Numbered from the stretch's first letter, positions 49,982-64,000 are shown. The stretch is 64,000 nt of DNA from Monomorium pharaonis (GCF_013373865.1 NC_050469.1:28773046-28837045); one strand, 5' to 3'. Translations and numbers: made by a program. The notes: generated by a model not told the origin, from the sequence alone.

Positions 49982-52675
49982 AAGCTTATTCTTTTGTATC
50001 CATTCATCTATGTAACGAGTTTTGTAAAAATAATATCGGTACACCTTATAAAAATTCACCGTAATAGCAAAACAAAGAAGAATTTTGTTTGCCCGAATTT
50101 AAAGCGTGTTTGAGCGATTTAAAATTACAATTACCCCGTTTTATTTAGAATTTAGAAGATAATGTGAAATTCCGTCATTTGTTCTATATAGTCTTATTCA
50201 TTTTTAGTATCATTATTTATATCTTTTAATAATTCAAATCAAAATCTAGACAAATGTTACTTAATTCAGCATATCATGCCGTGATTCACGTGTTTCGTGT
50301 ATTTCTAAAACAAACAGAAGCTATAGATAAAACAAGATCCGATTTGAATACATCTTCTGTCAACCATAAGTAATGAATGTTGCACGGGAGAAATCTATCT
50401 TCCAGATAACGGATTGCACTTAACTAATACAGAACATATACAGGCATGCATGTGTAGGTATCGTGGGAAAAGGTGTCGTGTACAGTAACGCGCAAGCGAA
50501 TGCACAAAATATATCTTTCCGTGCATTATACAAGTGCTATCTTGCGTAACCTGGTTCAACAAATCGATTTCAAGTAGTTTTTTGTGCAACAACGTCGACA
50601 CCGAATTACCGAAAATTGATAGATCTTACCATTGATAGATCTCGTTGTTGTTGATACAAAAGGCGAGGCGATTGGCAGATTAGCAGATCAGGGGGTATTG
50701 TCGCTTCGGAAGGGAAGTCTAGTTCAACGTCCCGATGATGCCTTTATCAGGCACTGACAATCACTGTGGAGCGCACAAAGCCGATCGTAAAGTTCCAATT
50801 AACGAGGAAGGAAGTCCCTATGGACGAGTATGATCAGACATTCGTTGCGAAGACGATCGTCGAATAAACATGCTTGGGGAGGCCACCCCCTTGTTACACT
50901 GCTAATGCAAATTCCTCAAATTTTATTAACATTCTTCATAAGATCCACCTTTTCCAGCGTTTTCTACTTAAACTTCTTTGCTTAACGTTATACATATTCT
51001 AACATGATAATTACGTTGCATTAAAAAAAAAATTTTATGTATCGATTACCACATCATAATTTACAATTCTTTAAAGTGACTTTGATTGAGGCGGAAATAT
51101 ATACAATAACACCGACAATAATTCATGAATTTACTATGTGAAATCTCTTAAATAAAAGAATTTATAATAAGCGTCGCTCTAGGGAAAACCGCTTTCAAAA
51201 GCGTCTTATATTCTTGAATAATTTGTTGTAGCCGGATAAAAAGACCGAAAGAAGAATTCCGTGAAAAAAAAACTGTAATTCCCATCATGAAAAAGATTAT
51301 TTGCATAAATACATAAAGTTTTCGCAAAAGACCTCTGATACGTCGAATCGATGGCATTGTCTCTTCAAGATAGGCACCGTACGTGCACAAGCGGGATCAT
51401 TTTGGGCGATAATATATTAACGGACGATTTAACGCTCACCCGTACATTATTTACCGCATGCGCCGAGGGGTTATACGGAGAAACTTTGTGAATCTCCGTC
51501 TCATTCTTCATGGAAATGAGAGAGCGTCCGCGAAATACGATAGAATATTCCGCCGTTCTGCCGCCTCGATAAACCCGACCGTCTCGATTCCCAAGTTGGG
51601 GCATTTTACCGACGATTATCGCCCATCGGATTATATTCTCCCTCGGCACGAAATCCGCGCTCCGTGTGCACGCACGCACACTCGCCATTCGCATTACGGT
51701 AAAAGAGAAAAGCTCGAGTTTCCACAAGAAAATAATAATGAGCGCGGGCAAAATAGGTCAAGCTGTTTGTCCGGATTGCGAGGGGTCACACGGAATCAAT
51801 AGGACTTTAATAAAGGGACCCGGGAGTCCTTAACAAAGCCCCCATTGTACCGTCGTTATCGTGTAACATGATATCGTATCCTTTCAAGAATCCGGAGATG
51901 CTTTTCTTTTCTTCGCGAGATCTCTTGCCGCTCCATCAAGACGATACGAAACAGGTATGAGCCCGCACCTGAAGATCGAGTTGTATCTCGAATCCCGAAG
52001 GAAGAAAATATGATCCGCACGAAGCATCTAGATCCTAGACGATGCATAGCAAAACGCAGAGCGCACTAATTCGTATGATTCATAGCGACGCGCGGACTTC
52101 TCTCGTCGGATAGACGTCCCCCTTTACCGATCGCGCGAAAATAGCTCAAGGGCGAAATTGCGTCCCGCAATCAGTGAATAAAAGTTTGATCTATATGCGC
52201 GCGCGTGTCAGATGGCTCGACATTGACGAGCAACCGCGTGGAACAGGAAAAATACCAGTCTCTCGTATTACATGCGACGAAGGATTTGCCACCGAACGTT
52301 ACACGCCGCCGATGATAATTCCCGCGACCGTGGGCTGAAATCGAGCTTAAAAAATGAACGCGAGCGGGGTGCGTACACGCGTGCTGCGTGTGTGCGTACA
52401 TTCGTGCGAAACTTTGGGCTCGCAGGAACGAGCGATGGTGGCGATGGTGGTGGTCGTGCCGAATATAACGATTGCCGCCAAATTGCAGCGCCCCGTTCTA
52501 CTTGCACGCGAACCGCGGGTACCGCAAAACCATAACACGACACCGTATAAAATACCAGTACGATGCCGCCGCAGGCCGTCATCTGCCCGTGACGGCAACA
52601 ACCTCTTCAAGCCGCCACCCCCCCGAAGCTGATTAATTGCTACACGTGTCCGTCCGAGCGCGTGTTATTTTTCAG
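49982..52675. other. AT-rich, then CpG-rich noncoding
   Basis: A 12-base direct repeat (ATTGATAGATCT) occurs at 50615-50626 and 50631-50642. Several overlapping frames lie at 51365-51802 and 52268-52632. One from ATG 52435 reaches CCGCGG|GTACCG in phase 0 and could precede the exon at 52676, but its donor is weak. Confidence 0.35.
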
Positions 52676-52870
52676 GGCAGCGAAACACCTCCCCCCCCCC
52701 CCCTCCCGCCCTCGTCCCTGATGCCTCAAAGCCCGTTCGATCATTCGGAGATCGCTACCGAGATACAGCCCAGCTCTGGTCTGATGTTATATCCGAGCTG
52801 CATACCTATGAATCATACGTCTGTATTTAATCCCCCAAAATGCCCGCGGGTACTCGCTGGTGTAATTTGA
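52676..52870 (+). CDS. candidate terminal coding exon, 64 codons, Pro/Ser-rich, with AATAAA
   Basis: A strong acceptor (GCGCGTGTTATTTTTCAG, ending 52675) opens GSETPPPPLPPSSLMPQSPF, and the frame continues to TGA at 52868-52870. AATAAA lies at 52894-52899, 24 bases past the stop. The Pro run is encoded by a C homopolymer (52691-52703), so a one-base length error would move the downstream frame; that alternative frame also stays open for a while. The composition suggests a disordered tail. Not recognised. Confidence 0.32.
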   Translation, partial: GSETPPPPPLPPSSLMPQSPFDHSEIATEIQPSSGLMLYPSCIPMNHTSVFNPPKCPRVLAGVI

Positions 52871-52893
52871 AATTTTCCTGCGCAACCTAGTTA

Positions 52894-52899
52894 AATAAA
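52894..52899 (+). terminator. polyadenylation signal AATAAA
   Basis: Exact hexamer, well placed for the exon ending at 52870. Confidence 0.32.
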
Positions 52900-54863
52900 C
52901 TTCATAGCAACAAGTATTTCGAATTACAGTATCCCTTTGAAAATAAAGAGCTTTGAGTTTTTTTGTTTTTTTTTTTTTCAGACTGCTGAGTATACGTACG
53001 CCAAATTAATTATATGTGCACGCATGTAGTACACTTTAAATGTTAATCATTATATGTAATATTTGAAATTCACTCGAATTCTCAACTTGTGTCAACTTTC
53101 GTCGTCGTTTTTTTTTCCGCTGGCCGCTAGTCGAGGACTAATTTGCGAGTGCAAACACCGGGGGCGTTTGATACGCGTCAGTACTTTCGCTTGCTGACTT
53201 TACGCTTCGCTCTTCCCCCATCGTTCGATGCAGCGCGCGAAAGGGTCGCGAGGACGTGGACGTGATGCAACGCAACGCCACGTTCGAAAAGGGCGGTCCA
53301 GGAGGGCCTTCATGCGTTTATCGGCATCGGCGACGAATCCGGCGTGTGTCCCCTCTGTCGATTCACCCCCGCGTACAATATCACCGGCCTGCCCGCCCGC
53401 TGTGCGTTTTCTCAGCGCAGGAACGTTCGAGGCCCGATAACGTCACGAGAGCGGAAGGCGTCTCCTCTCCGCCCTCGGTGACGGAGGGCACCCCGTACGC
53501 TTTGTTATTTCTCGTCTATAGTCTCCTCTCTGTTTTTTACTTCTTCCTTCGTGAAAATATTACAGGCTCGACTGCGCCGGTGGTAGCTGTGTGTCGCCAC
53601 TGCCACCGCCACGGCCGCGCGGGGGTGCATAAATTTAAGGAAATTGTTTCTACCGTAGCGAGGCAACGTGAATGAGAAAGTGCCTCGCGCAACTAATACG
53701 CGAGCTGTGTCCTCGCGTACAGTCGAGCTTGTCTTAACGGCTGGCAGGTCTCGAAAATTGGATCCGCCTCGATCGGTCGTTCGTAATCATGAAATCTTCC
53801 GTGGTTTCTCTCCTTCCCTCTCTCTCTCTCTCTCTCCCTCTCTCTCTCTCTATCTCTCTTCCTCTGTTGCTCTGGTGTCGGGAAAATTGGATGAACAAGC
53901 TGGTTACGCTTTCGCAATGCCGGCTATTTATGCTTCCGCCGATGTGATTAGACGTGTGCACGTAATAAGCTGCGTGCACGTGCACATTTCGCGAATATGG
54001 CTCATTCGCCTTGGTGAACACGCTATGCGAACTGATTTCAAACCGTATTCTCTTTCGCTGGCGTTGCCGTACGCGCGCTTTAGAAATTGCAGTAAGAGGT
54101 ATGTTAATGAGGAGACATTAATGCGCTTACTATTCCACGTAGAGCAAATTACAATCGCCGCCGTGGAAGTTTGAAACCTCCTGAGTGGTGAGAGCCTTCT
54201 GTGCGATCCGTACGAAGACGGACAGATGAATGGAATAATTGACAGACAATTATTCTCGTTACCGTATATTAGTCACCAATCATCATTTTAATATATCCGC
54301 AACATCTTCTGAGAAGACTTCAGCTAGCGGTGCTATCATGCGAACACCACGCATCCAAGGCCTCGGCGCGGCACTGACTTACGGACCCATCACAGCGATG
54401 TCGATCGCTCGGTAATTTCCTTCGCGGTCTGCTTACCGTGCAATCGAGTCGGTCAAAGGCGATCCCCATCGGCCGCCAATATAATTACTGGCCGCGTCGT
54501 ATGCCGCGCCGCCGCCGCGTCTCGCCTATCATACGCGGGGCTCGCATACGTGCTGGCCGCACGTTGCGTTTGAAGTCCACTCGGAATTGCCATTAACCCT
54601 ACCGGCCGATACAAGGGATCTCACCCCGTGCCGAGAGAGCGAGAGAGAGAGAGAGAGAGAGAGACCTTCTCCCCCAAAGAACGACCAGCTGACCGGTAGA
54701 TCGGCATACAGGGTGGGCCGAGAGCCGGTTATTGAAATTCTAAAATGATTTTATACCAAGTGACAGGTAATAACCAACGCTTCACGAGCGACTTACGAGC
54801 GAACGCGGTAACGATATGAATATTTAATCCCGCGAGTCAGTCCTCTGCGTCTTTGCCTTTTAG
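52900..54863. other. noncoding with CT and GA microsatellites
   Basis: A near-pure T tract ending in CAG (52951-52981) opens only 15 codons. CpG-rich from 53100. (CT)n at 53815-53865 and (GA)n at 54632-54664. Overlapping frames at 53228-54174 are unsupported. Confidence 0.4.
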
Positions 54864-55062
54864 CACAACTTTGGTCGATCGAGCGAGCGCGTCCCGAGGC
54901 ATTGACGAGCTTGAAAGATGGGCATTAACGAGCATTAACGATGAACGAGTCTCCGCCGCCTGCCTATCCAACGATAAAGTATTTTTTGAAGCCGATATAG
55001 AAAGTGTCGATTATCGAGCTGCTGATTATATGAAATATTTATCACGTAGAATCGCTTCGTGA
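54864..55062 (+). CDS. candidate terminal coding exon, about 66 codons, acidic
   Basis: An excellent acceptor (CCTCTGCGTCTTTGCCTTTTAG, ending 54863) opens a frame to TGA at 55060-55062. The peptide is unusually rich in Asp and Glu for this window (SRGIDELERWALTSINDERV, FFEADIESVDYRAADYM), unlike the Arg-rich chance frames around it. The first base completes a codon from an upstream exon, which I did not find. AATAAA occurs about 185 bases past the stop. Not recognised. Confidence 0.33.
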
Positions 55063-55775
55063 GCGATAAGTCATGGCGTGATTAACGTTTCTGAATTACA
55101 AAAGTGACAGTGCTGGCAATATCTTGTAAAGTATTCATTTATTGAAAACTTTCTCTTTTTTATTCAAAACCTTTCTCATTGTTGTTGATTCTAATTATAA
55201 AATTTCTAAATTGAACTTTTTTCCTTTTTACTCAAAATTTACACAATAATAAAACATATATTTAGATGTAAAATTATAGGGCAATTAATGAGATAATAAT
55301 ATGAACGAGCCATTTCCATATTTAATATAACAGACATATTTCTTTATTTGTGTTCTTTAATTGTGTGTATGTGTGTGTGCGTACAAAAAGCTTAATTAAC
55401 TACTGCTTCAGTTACTGACACATCACCTCAATTGTATTATAAAGATAATACACGTGCTTACGTAACAGAGTCTCCTCGTGCAAATGAAATAAAAGCCGCC
55501 CCCACATTTTCTAATTACGAAAAAACGGTGCAAACATAAAATTAAAGCCGCGGGATTCGTAAAGGTTTAATCGGAACGCCGAATCTCACCCGTACGCGAT
55601 ACCAGACGCATTATCTTCATACACGCTCCAGAGGAGGTAGAGAACAGAGGGAAAGGAACGGATAAAAAACGGCGCAGGGGGGAGGGCGATACGCGTATTC
55701 AGCGACCCGTCAAAAATGTGGGACAGAGCACGCCGGTCCCTTTTTATTTTTCTTTTTTTTTTCCACTGCAAATAG
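55063..55775. other. AT-rich noncoding; minus-strand frame at its end
   Basis: A minus-strand frame from ATG 55786 reaches a good donor (TACGG|GTGAGA, near 55579) after about 66 codons and could be a first exon. It overlaps the plus-strand candidate only slightly and is unsupported otherwise. Confidence 0.25.
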
Positions 55776-56182
55776 CCCGCATGCATCACGCAGATCCCCG
55801 GCTCCCCGGTTTACAAGGGAGCCAGACTTCTGGAAATGATGGCCTCCGTGGAGAAGAAGAAAGGCAGAAGCGCGCCCGGCGTGTATTGCGGAGCGATACG
55901 TATATAACGCTATTTATTCTCCGTCTCTGTCCGCGGAAGTACCCATACTCTCCCTCACGACCCTCCGTCGAGAAAAACCCTCACCTCTTTTCCTACGTTT
56001 CTCCTCACCCGAGTCGCTCATCTCTTCCCCTCTCAACCGCCCCAGCGTATCCTACCGCGTATATATACAGTATACATCAACAGGATCTCGCAACTCTGAC
56101 CCAGAAATACACTTGGAGGTGCTCCCAAAGTCGCCGGAACAGGGACTCGCGAGGGTGGCTCCGACGGCCCTCCCTCGCATAA
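55776..56182 (+). CDS. candidate coding exon, 133 codons from ATG 55781
   Basis: A long T tract followed by CCACTGCAAATAG ends at 55775, and ATG follows at 55781. The frame is open to TAA at 56180-56182. The peptide starts MHHADPRLPGLQGSQTSGND, has a basic patch, then a Ser/Pro/Tyr-rich central part, and ends basic. It has no signal peptide. Confidence 0.24.
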
Positions 56183-59100
56183 ATTCCCAGCAAGGCCGAG
56201 AAAGAAAAACAAGGAGCCGAGAGAAACCTCTTTTAACGCTTCTTAAAGTCATAATAATCCCGGCCGATGGCAGTTACCCGTCGTTAAGCATTGCGTTGCG
56301 AAGACATTTACGAAGGATACAATTTACGCGATGTCATCGCGCCTCATTTTAAATCGTGATGCAAGAGTGCAAAGGCATCACGCGAGTGATAAAGTATGTC
56401 GCCCCGCGGCTACCTATCTCTCTCAACGCAGAGGAATCCACGGGCAAGGGCTCTCTTCGCGCGAGAGCGATGGTATTAATAGCGTCTTACAAACGTCAAT
56501 GGCCACAGAAGTCGTTCACCACAAGGAGGAATACTGTGCTCTTATTATGGTAAATTTCAGTGAAGCGACGCGAATACAACGGAGACACGTTCCAGCACTT
56601 TAAGAATTGTTTGTCCGAGACTCCGTCTCGGCGCGTAAATTTTAATTCGCCACTGGGGTAGGATATTGCTATGGGAAAACTTCAGACGTCCCGCCCCCTC
56701 GCGCTCTGATTGTAATGTCGTTTCCGGTAAAATTGTTTGGCGAAACCGCCTCTTTACGGCTCCCTTAATGCCTCAAATTATTTTCAAATTTACGATCGCG
56801 TCTTTTAAAGCGTCTTTTACCGTCTTTTACACCCGAAAAGTTTTTATTGCTTGTCAAAGTATATCTCTTGTTTTACTCAACACTGTACTCGTCTAAGATT
56901 TCACAAAGTTCACGTCACTTCTAAAATTATTTTACCGATGTTTTATACGGCAAATATAAATTATTCATTTTACAACTTGTTATGTATAAAAAAGAAATTA
57001 AAGTTTATAAGCTGTTTTGAAATAAGATGCTAATTTTACCACGTACAAGGTTTCTTAAATCTATCTATTTATTTTTTAAAAAATATTTAAAAAGCTTCGA
57101 AAAAAGAGACCCGCACTTTCCCTACCGCGAGAACGTTTGCAAGAAAATTCACGAATTCACAAACGAGAAAAATCTGCGTATATTCTTACAAGAATGACTT
57201 TTCGCACTCAGAAAACGAAATCGACGATGTTGATGGTATCAGCTATCGTTGACGGAGTCGTCGCAAGAGACGCCGCTTCTGGAACGAGCGGGAGAAACGA
57301 AAACGTCGCAACTCTTATCGCCGCGATTCAAAACACCACGCGGAACAGGACTACAGCAGTTGAAAGTTTGAATGGAGAAGAAAAATGCTAAAGGGGGGAA
57401 AGCTTTTGCTGAGGGGATAACTTTCGAGTTGTGCGCGATAGGAACGGGGCGAGGGAAGAATTACCAAAGACGGCACTCAGGCATTTGAACTCCGTCAATC
57501 GAAAATATTTTTCCAAGCGCCTTTTCTAAATTATTCACACACTTCGTCCGGCGTCAAAAGAATCCCTCTGCAGAACTCATTATCGCTATGAAAGAAAGCG
57601 ACGCCGAGAATGAGAACGACTCAAATGGCACTAACTATTTACAACTGATACTCACGAAAAAAAAAAACAATTTGGACGCGAATTTACTGAAAGTTTTCTA
57701 TCAGCACCTTCGACAAATCATTCGTCGCGCGACGATTGGTTTCCTATAGCGATAATAAGAAGTTTCTCAATCGAATTACTGGCATATTTCCCGAAATGTA
57801 CCTTACTCACTATCATCTTGTTCACATTTCTCTTCCAATCACGATACTTTTAATAGCTACTATACATAAGAAAAAAGTACGAACCGAACTTCTTTGCAAC
57901 GGAATTATATTGAAATAATTGATCCTTGAGAGAAGAAAAGAGAAGCGGAGGAAATTAAGGCTAAAGCTATTGAACTTCTTCCGAAGAACAAATTCAATTT
58001 GATACCTAAGTGCAGTCTGCAATACTTAAGTGTATGTCGTGAGGAACGGTGGTTCAAGGTTTCGCATAAATCTACAATATACCTCTGGTGGGACGTGACG
58101 TAGAAAACAGACTGACCGAGGATAAGGGGACGAAAGGCGAGAGTAAGCGAAAAAGGCCATATTGATTTTCCATTTCCTTAGGCCTAGGCTATTGTAAGGC
58201 GGTAGTCTATCGTCGGTGCGTGCAACAAGGAAAAAAAAAGAAACCGCCGGCACCACCTTCGCCCCTTCGTCCCCGCTGGTCTCTCTCCCCATCACCAGGG
58301 TCATTACTTCGCCGTAACCCTTCTTTAAGCGCGGTTTGCCTGCAGACCCCCAGACTCACGGTCACGCCCAGCGCTATCTTAACGCCCGTTTTCGGGGTTT
58401 CGGTATTTTTAGCGCGCCACAAACACGCGGATAATATACCTGAGGAGAGAACCGCGGTCACGGGCTGATCTATGACTTCGGGGAACGAGATGAGAAGGCA
58501 TGGAAGGGCGGAAGGGCGACTACCGACGGCCGCGGGAGACGGAGGCCCCTACGGTGTAAAGATAGTCATCGCCAAGTCGACCCCAAGCGCGATTTCGCGT
58601 TGCGCCGAATGCTCGACACGCATCACGCTCCAACGGCGCGAATGGACCTTTCGGTAACGTCGGTATTCTACGTCGTGCCCACCTCTTACTTCCCGTTTAT
58701 CGTGCCCGACGTTTAGGCATGCCTCGGTGCCGTTGAGTTATCTCATCGTCTATCCGACGTCAGACTTATTTCGATAAGTATACCTTTGCAGTAAGACACT
58801 GGCTACACGTCGCGTGCCAAAATCTGCAATGCTATATTCTACACTTTCGCATTTTAATAAGATGTATTGTTATCTTGCCCAAGTAGACCTATAATAGCTC
58901 GGTTGTTAGCGCCTTTCGCGTGAATTCAACCATTGTTATAAATGCTACAGTCCCTACTCTCACGTACTTGACGTACACGTTTTATGTACGTTCAGTATTT
59001 CCTACATTTCCTAAAAGTGCTTTCAACTCAAAATAAATCTGACACCGACGTGCCTCGTTTTAAAGTCACCTGTGTAAATTTTGACGTGCATATTATTTTC

Positions 59101-62100
59101 TCATTTCATGACAAGAAAGCGGTGAAGAAATGATATGAGATCCAAAGAAAACAAAAGTTTTACGCGGGGTTAAACAAATGTGTCGCTCAAATGTCCGACA
59201 TGACGGCAATATGTGCGATCCTTCGCTGTGTAGCTTGTACTAGGCGGCAACAGAATCAAGCCGTAAAAGCCGAGCGTGCAACGAGTGTAAATATTTCGTC
59301 GCGAGACGGGGGCGCAGTTCAAATGATTTTCCGCGACGCGATCGCGCACACGCCAGCCCGAGAAATCTCTCCGCCGCGGGAAGAAATCGCGGCAACAAAC
59401 GCAAGCAGCCACTTCGGTGATTTACGAGGGCGTTCAACGTGCCAGGCTGGTAATGGACCGATAGACCAGACCACGGCTGGGCTCAAAGTCTGGCGTCGCG
59501 CGACCGTGAAACGCCCAACGCTTGGGTCCGCTTGAAAAACCGCCACGAAGGAGAGCACATCGCTATCGGTCTTACAACGCTCGAACGAGTCCGCGCATCC
59601 TGCTCGGTCGCATGTGGCAGCACGTGGTACCATTCTGAGGGGAATATACATTGTGACGAATTTCCATTCCCGCCATATTTTAAAGATTATTTTTAATTTC
59701 CATTTACCTCCGACAAAAACACAAATGTTTTAAGAATAAAATTCTATTTCCGAATATGTCAAGAGAATACAAAATTTTGATAAGTAAGATTCTGTATCTA
59801 ACGTTTTTTTAACACTGTTGCCAGACACTGTTGTTAATATTATATTATTATATCAAGATGGTTTTAAATAAAAGTGAAAATGAACGAAGAAATGCTTCAT
59901 GTATTAACAACGTATGAATTTTGAAGAGAGACAAGTATTCAAAATACCGTAAAATAAAATAAAAAGAATTTATGATATAATGCTGTGTCAATTCCAATAA
60001 ATTTGTGAAATCTGTGAAAGATTATTCAATAAATTTAAATGAAACGAATTTAATCTCACACACTACGGTTTTTTGCTGACAACGTACACAATTTAGTGGG
60101 TACAAATTCATAAATTTTAATAGAAAAAAAATGTAAGCTTTGGGCATTAAAAAATATTAGTTACATCTATTAGAAATTTATCAAAACTTTTCATTCACTT
60201 AAAATATGTTATTCTAAAAAGAAATTAGTAGCCTATACGTTGATTACGATAAGATTACCGTCGTATGTTTATAACATAAAGTAAATTGCTCGAGATATAG
60301 TAATAATAATATTTAGTTATTCGAGATACATATGCATGACATCAAAGGCCGATAAAACTCTCTTCGTACAGTCGATCATTACGGTCCTCGGTGCTCCGTT
60401 TAATCCGCACCCTGCCATTATTCTTAATTTAGATGTTAGCAGTATCCCTCCGCAAAGTACGTAAAAGTACGTAAAAGTCATTACTGCGAAAGCAATTGCC
60501 GTGCCTATAGGACGTAACAAAAGGAGGAATCCCCATCCGGGTAATTACCATCCGGGAAAGAAATTCTGCAATGTATGAATTCGCGATCGATCTTAGGTTT
60601 ACGCTCGAGTGCATCTGCGCGCACGCGTCCGGTTCGTATGCGTTATCCCCGTGAAGGAACATCCTTGCGAACGGTAGCGAAATATCGTAAAACCGTCGGT
60701 CCTTGGATAATTAATAGCATCGAGAAGCGCGGCCGCCATTATCGATGGGAAGTAATAAATAATCATTCTATTTCAGGGACTGTTTATTATGGATCGTGAC
60801 TCTTTATTGCCTATGCCACTCGATTGCACATTGTGCAACGATGTTTTCTATTGTCTCCGTCGCCATGCCTTGTCGGAAGCCTCGTAAAGTGTAAAAATAT
60901 AACGTCCGTTTCCTTTTCGCGTTTTCTTTGAAGCAGCTCGATAATTGACGGTCGTTATCGCAATCTGCTCGCGTCACGGGAAAAATGTGACAAAATAATC
61001 AAGAATGTCTTCATTGGCTACGAGGCCATCAGGTTTAAGTGCGTTAGCATCGCGAGCACGCAAAGAAACGTCCCGTTGAATAAAGAAGAATCGACTCGTA
61101 GTCAATCGTTTCTGTACTACCTAGAAACAATTAGACTACTGAGAATAGCATAGATCACTTTATTAGAGCATTGCGAGAGCAACGCAAGACGCAGCCACGG
61201 GAAGAGCAGACTTCTACGAATCTTTTTGAAAGACCGTACTTACTAACGAAATCAATAAAGATTTATTGGCGATAAATTACATTCGTAGAATATTCTCTCG
61301 CCGTTATCCATCGTCGATATCAAAGCTGCGAGGAAATCAATAGCGAATAGATGAGCGTAAAACGCTACGGAGGAACTTGCTGCGAGAAGTCGCGGCTCTT
61401 AGAGCTTTAATTCGTCCCGCTGCGGAAGAGACTTCAATCACGATATTCCAGAACCAATGGATTTCGTCGGACGAAAGTGCTTTTGCCTTTAACTGGATTT
61501 CTATTGAGAAAGGATAAAGAGAAAGGAGAGCGTGGAAAAAGGTCCGCATGAATATTCTTATATTTTATCCGGCATTGGATACGATTCTTTGTGCTTCTAT
61601 ACGAGATTACGCGAATACGTAAATTTTCACGGGATCTCGTTATCGGCTCGATAATCGTTGCTCCTAGAATATCGCGAAACAAAGAGTGGATCATTCCGTG
61701 ATCCTCGAAGATCATGCACTCTTTTCCTCGGGACTGCTCCTTCGTCCCCTATTCTAAGTGCTCGTTCATTAAAAATAACGAAGGTCGACTGCCGACAGGA
61801 AAGCGGGCTCAATAATTGAATTTCCAATACCTATTTACCTTTGCAAAGCGGCGATGAGACTGGTTACAAGAGAAAGAGAGGAAAGAGAAGGATCACGCTC
61901 TCTCGGTTATACCAACGACCCTGCGAAGCTTCGCCACGCAATTACTTACTCAACGACTGGAAACGGAAACGAGCGAGCACGGGTATTCTACGAGCTCACG
62001 TCTATAGGCGAAAGACAGAAGTCCGCGGAGCGGACTATACGTAAAGAGCTGATAGCCGAAAACGCCGAAAACGTATCACCGCCATCGTTTATGACCGCAC

Positions 62101-64000
62101 ACGAGCTTTTTCGCCGAGCACTTAGCGAAGAACTTCTCAGGAGATGGGCGGGCGTCGTCGTCGTGACCGTTTAACCACCGCGTATATTTTTCTTCGTATC
62201 GTCCGGAAGGAAAAAGCTCCCGTTGTGCCCGAGACCGCCCCTCGTTTAAGGGACGCGCCAAGGGAAAGAAAACGGCACCGGAGACCGGGAATAGAAAGGA
62301 GGAAATAAGAACGCACAACCGGGCAGCTGAGGATTGCGGGGAAATAAGTAACGCGCGGGGACCCAGCGGGGGGAACTATGAGAGGGTGGACCTTAAACCG
62401 AGAGACGCGTTTCACCCCCCTCGGCGGAATTTAATTTTGACGTTTTAAGAGGACCTTTCCTCTCCTGCTCGCCGCTCATCGTAGCGTTCGCCTGTCGATA
62501 GGCGAAAGGAGTTTATTGACCTGTCCGCAGTAAACCCCGCGAGAAGCAGTAGCCCCTGTTAGCTACACCCTCGCGTCACCCACCGCTCGCTCTTTCTCTC
62601 TTTCTCTCCCGCCCACGCTCATTCCTCTCACCCTCAACCCTCGGCAGATCACGATCCTCTCTTCGTCCGGATGACTCAGGCGCGCGACGTCGAAGGCAGG
62701 CTTGAAGACCAATCGATTAATGAAGGTAAATTAGCTCGTCCGATCCATTAGCATTCGTTATCGTCAATCGACCGGTTTGTCCGTCCTATCGTCCCCGTCC
62801 GTTTGTGTTCGTCGCTCGGCCCGCATGACGTGTAACCCGAGATCGTTGGGAACCACCGCTGAGCCTGCGTTGCGCGCAATTCTTTTCGAATTATGCCTTA
62901 TATAATATTATCACGACGATGGCGATACGCATACATATGCATGCCACGACCGCTCCATTCCGTTGCGTAGCACGGGAGCCGCTCGGTTTCAATAGTCGCG
63001 CCACTGAGGGCCCCTTTCAGAGAATGTCACTCTCTCTCCCTCGCTCGCCCCCTCTCTCTCTGTCTCTCTCTTTCTCCCCGCGGTACACTATACACACAAT
63101 CGTGCTCCCGGGATCGAACCTGCCGTCACCATTGTCGGAGGTGGTCACCGCCGCTTTTGCACCGCGCGCACAGGTCGGGATTGACAAAGAGCTCCGGGGA
63201 AGCAAAATAGCACGGGCTCTTCGATGATCCCTTCGCCTTGACTCCGAGGGCCTCGATCTAATTCAACCATCCCCGACTTGACGAAACGTTATTTCCTTCT
63301 GTATTATGATCTTATGTATAGAATATTTTTAAGTGAGGTCATATATTCATTAGAATATCTTATTCAGAATTTTCGTTTAGGGTTAATCAACCTCCGTTAA
63401 CGCTAACGAATGTCGGTCCAGATGGCTTCAAAAAGCTGCAAACTTTATTCACGAGGGGAACGGATTCTTGAATCATGAACGCGCCGATTAAGGCGTTAAA
63501 GGGTTTTACGCGTAACTCAAAAGGATCAGAGTAAGGCTCGAGATAGGTTCTCGCTTAATAATTTGTTAGCACTCCTTTACGTATATTAGTCGGCAGTTCG
63601 TCCGTTATGCTGTAATTTGTTGAATAAGGCTAGATTATCCCTCTTAAAAGGATACCGCCCGCATAAAGTACAATAAATATGTCATAAAATATTTTCCCAT
63701 AAAATCATTGCAACCGTAAAATGTCCATTCACAAAAAATTTATCAAATAAATTTGAATTCACAAATTATACGAAATAGACAAATTTAAGAAGAATTAAAA
63801 GATAATTCTCAATATTTAAAGAATTTTTAACTGTCCAAAAGAAGTGTAAATGCAAGAAAAATGTGGTGCATTTTTACATCAAGGAATTGTAAATTCGCGC
63901 GACAATGCCGGCTTACATGTAAGCGTTTTCCGATACAAATGAGTTAAGACTCGTCATATAGAACGATAAAAATGATATAATGGCAAAGAGGGGAAACGTT

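Overview
This window looks like nuclear DNA of an insect, most probably a hymenopteran and perhaps an ant. That is inferred from its texture, not from a recognised gene. Blocks of CpG-rich, roughly 50-60% GC sequence with no visible CpG depletion alternate abruptly with blocks of very AT-rich sequence, and long (GA)n/(CT)n microsatellites recur every few kilobases. There are no bacterial-type operons, no long uninterrupted genes, and no rRNA, tRNA or CRISPR array that I can support. I recognise no protein family with confidence, so every gene symbol is empty.

The window is best read as intergenic or long-intron DNA with possible short exons. All open frames are short (longest about 190 codons), and their number and length are close to what chance gives in 64 kb of this composition. 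I therefore looked for frames that stop and start where splice signals, start context and polyadenylation signals say they should. All gene calls are low-confidence candidates. Eye-read plausibility of translations is weak evidence here, because several overlapping frames can look equally protein-like.

Layout. 0-4 kb: a CpG-rich block ending at a GTAAGT donor (1009), a minus-strand Cys/His-rich frame, and two plus-strand exon candidates (2204-2326, 3092-3475). 4-10 kb: alternating composition, with a diverged repeat pair at 4.9 and 5.6 kb. 10-17 kb: the longest open frame, a 158-bp MITE-like inverted repeat, a small-intron candidate next to it, and a set of short minus-strand splice-flanked segments (13.9-16.7 kb) beside a tandem repeat rich in TGCATGCA. 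17-26 kb: a terminal-exon candidate with AATAAA (17310-17642) and internal-exon candidates at 22038-22172 (+) and 26067-26195 (-). 26-41 kb: mostly repeats and noncoding DNA, with two minus-strand two-exon models (36488-37070 and 39446-40125) and an 11-bp perfect GC hairpin. 41-64 kb: the densest set of plus-strand candidates: 41461-41595, 46868-47100, 49517-49981, 52676-52870, 54864-55062, 55776-56182, 57750-57918, 59191-59535, 60777-61153 and 61854-62174.

The best-supported gene model is the two-exon frame at 60777-61153. It has a T-rich acceptor, an ATG in A-at-minus-3/G-at-plus-4 context, a 53-nt intron whose removal joins two open frames in phase, and AATAAA about 100 nt after the stop. 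How any of these candidates work together cannot be told from the sequence.
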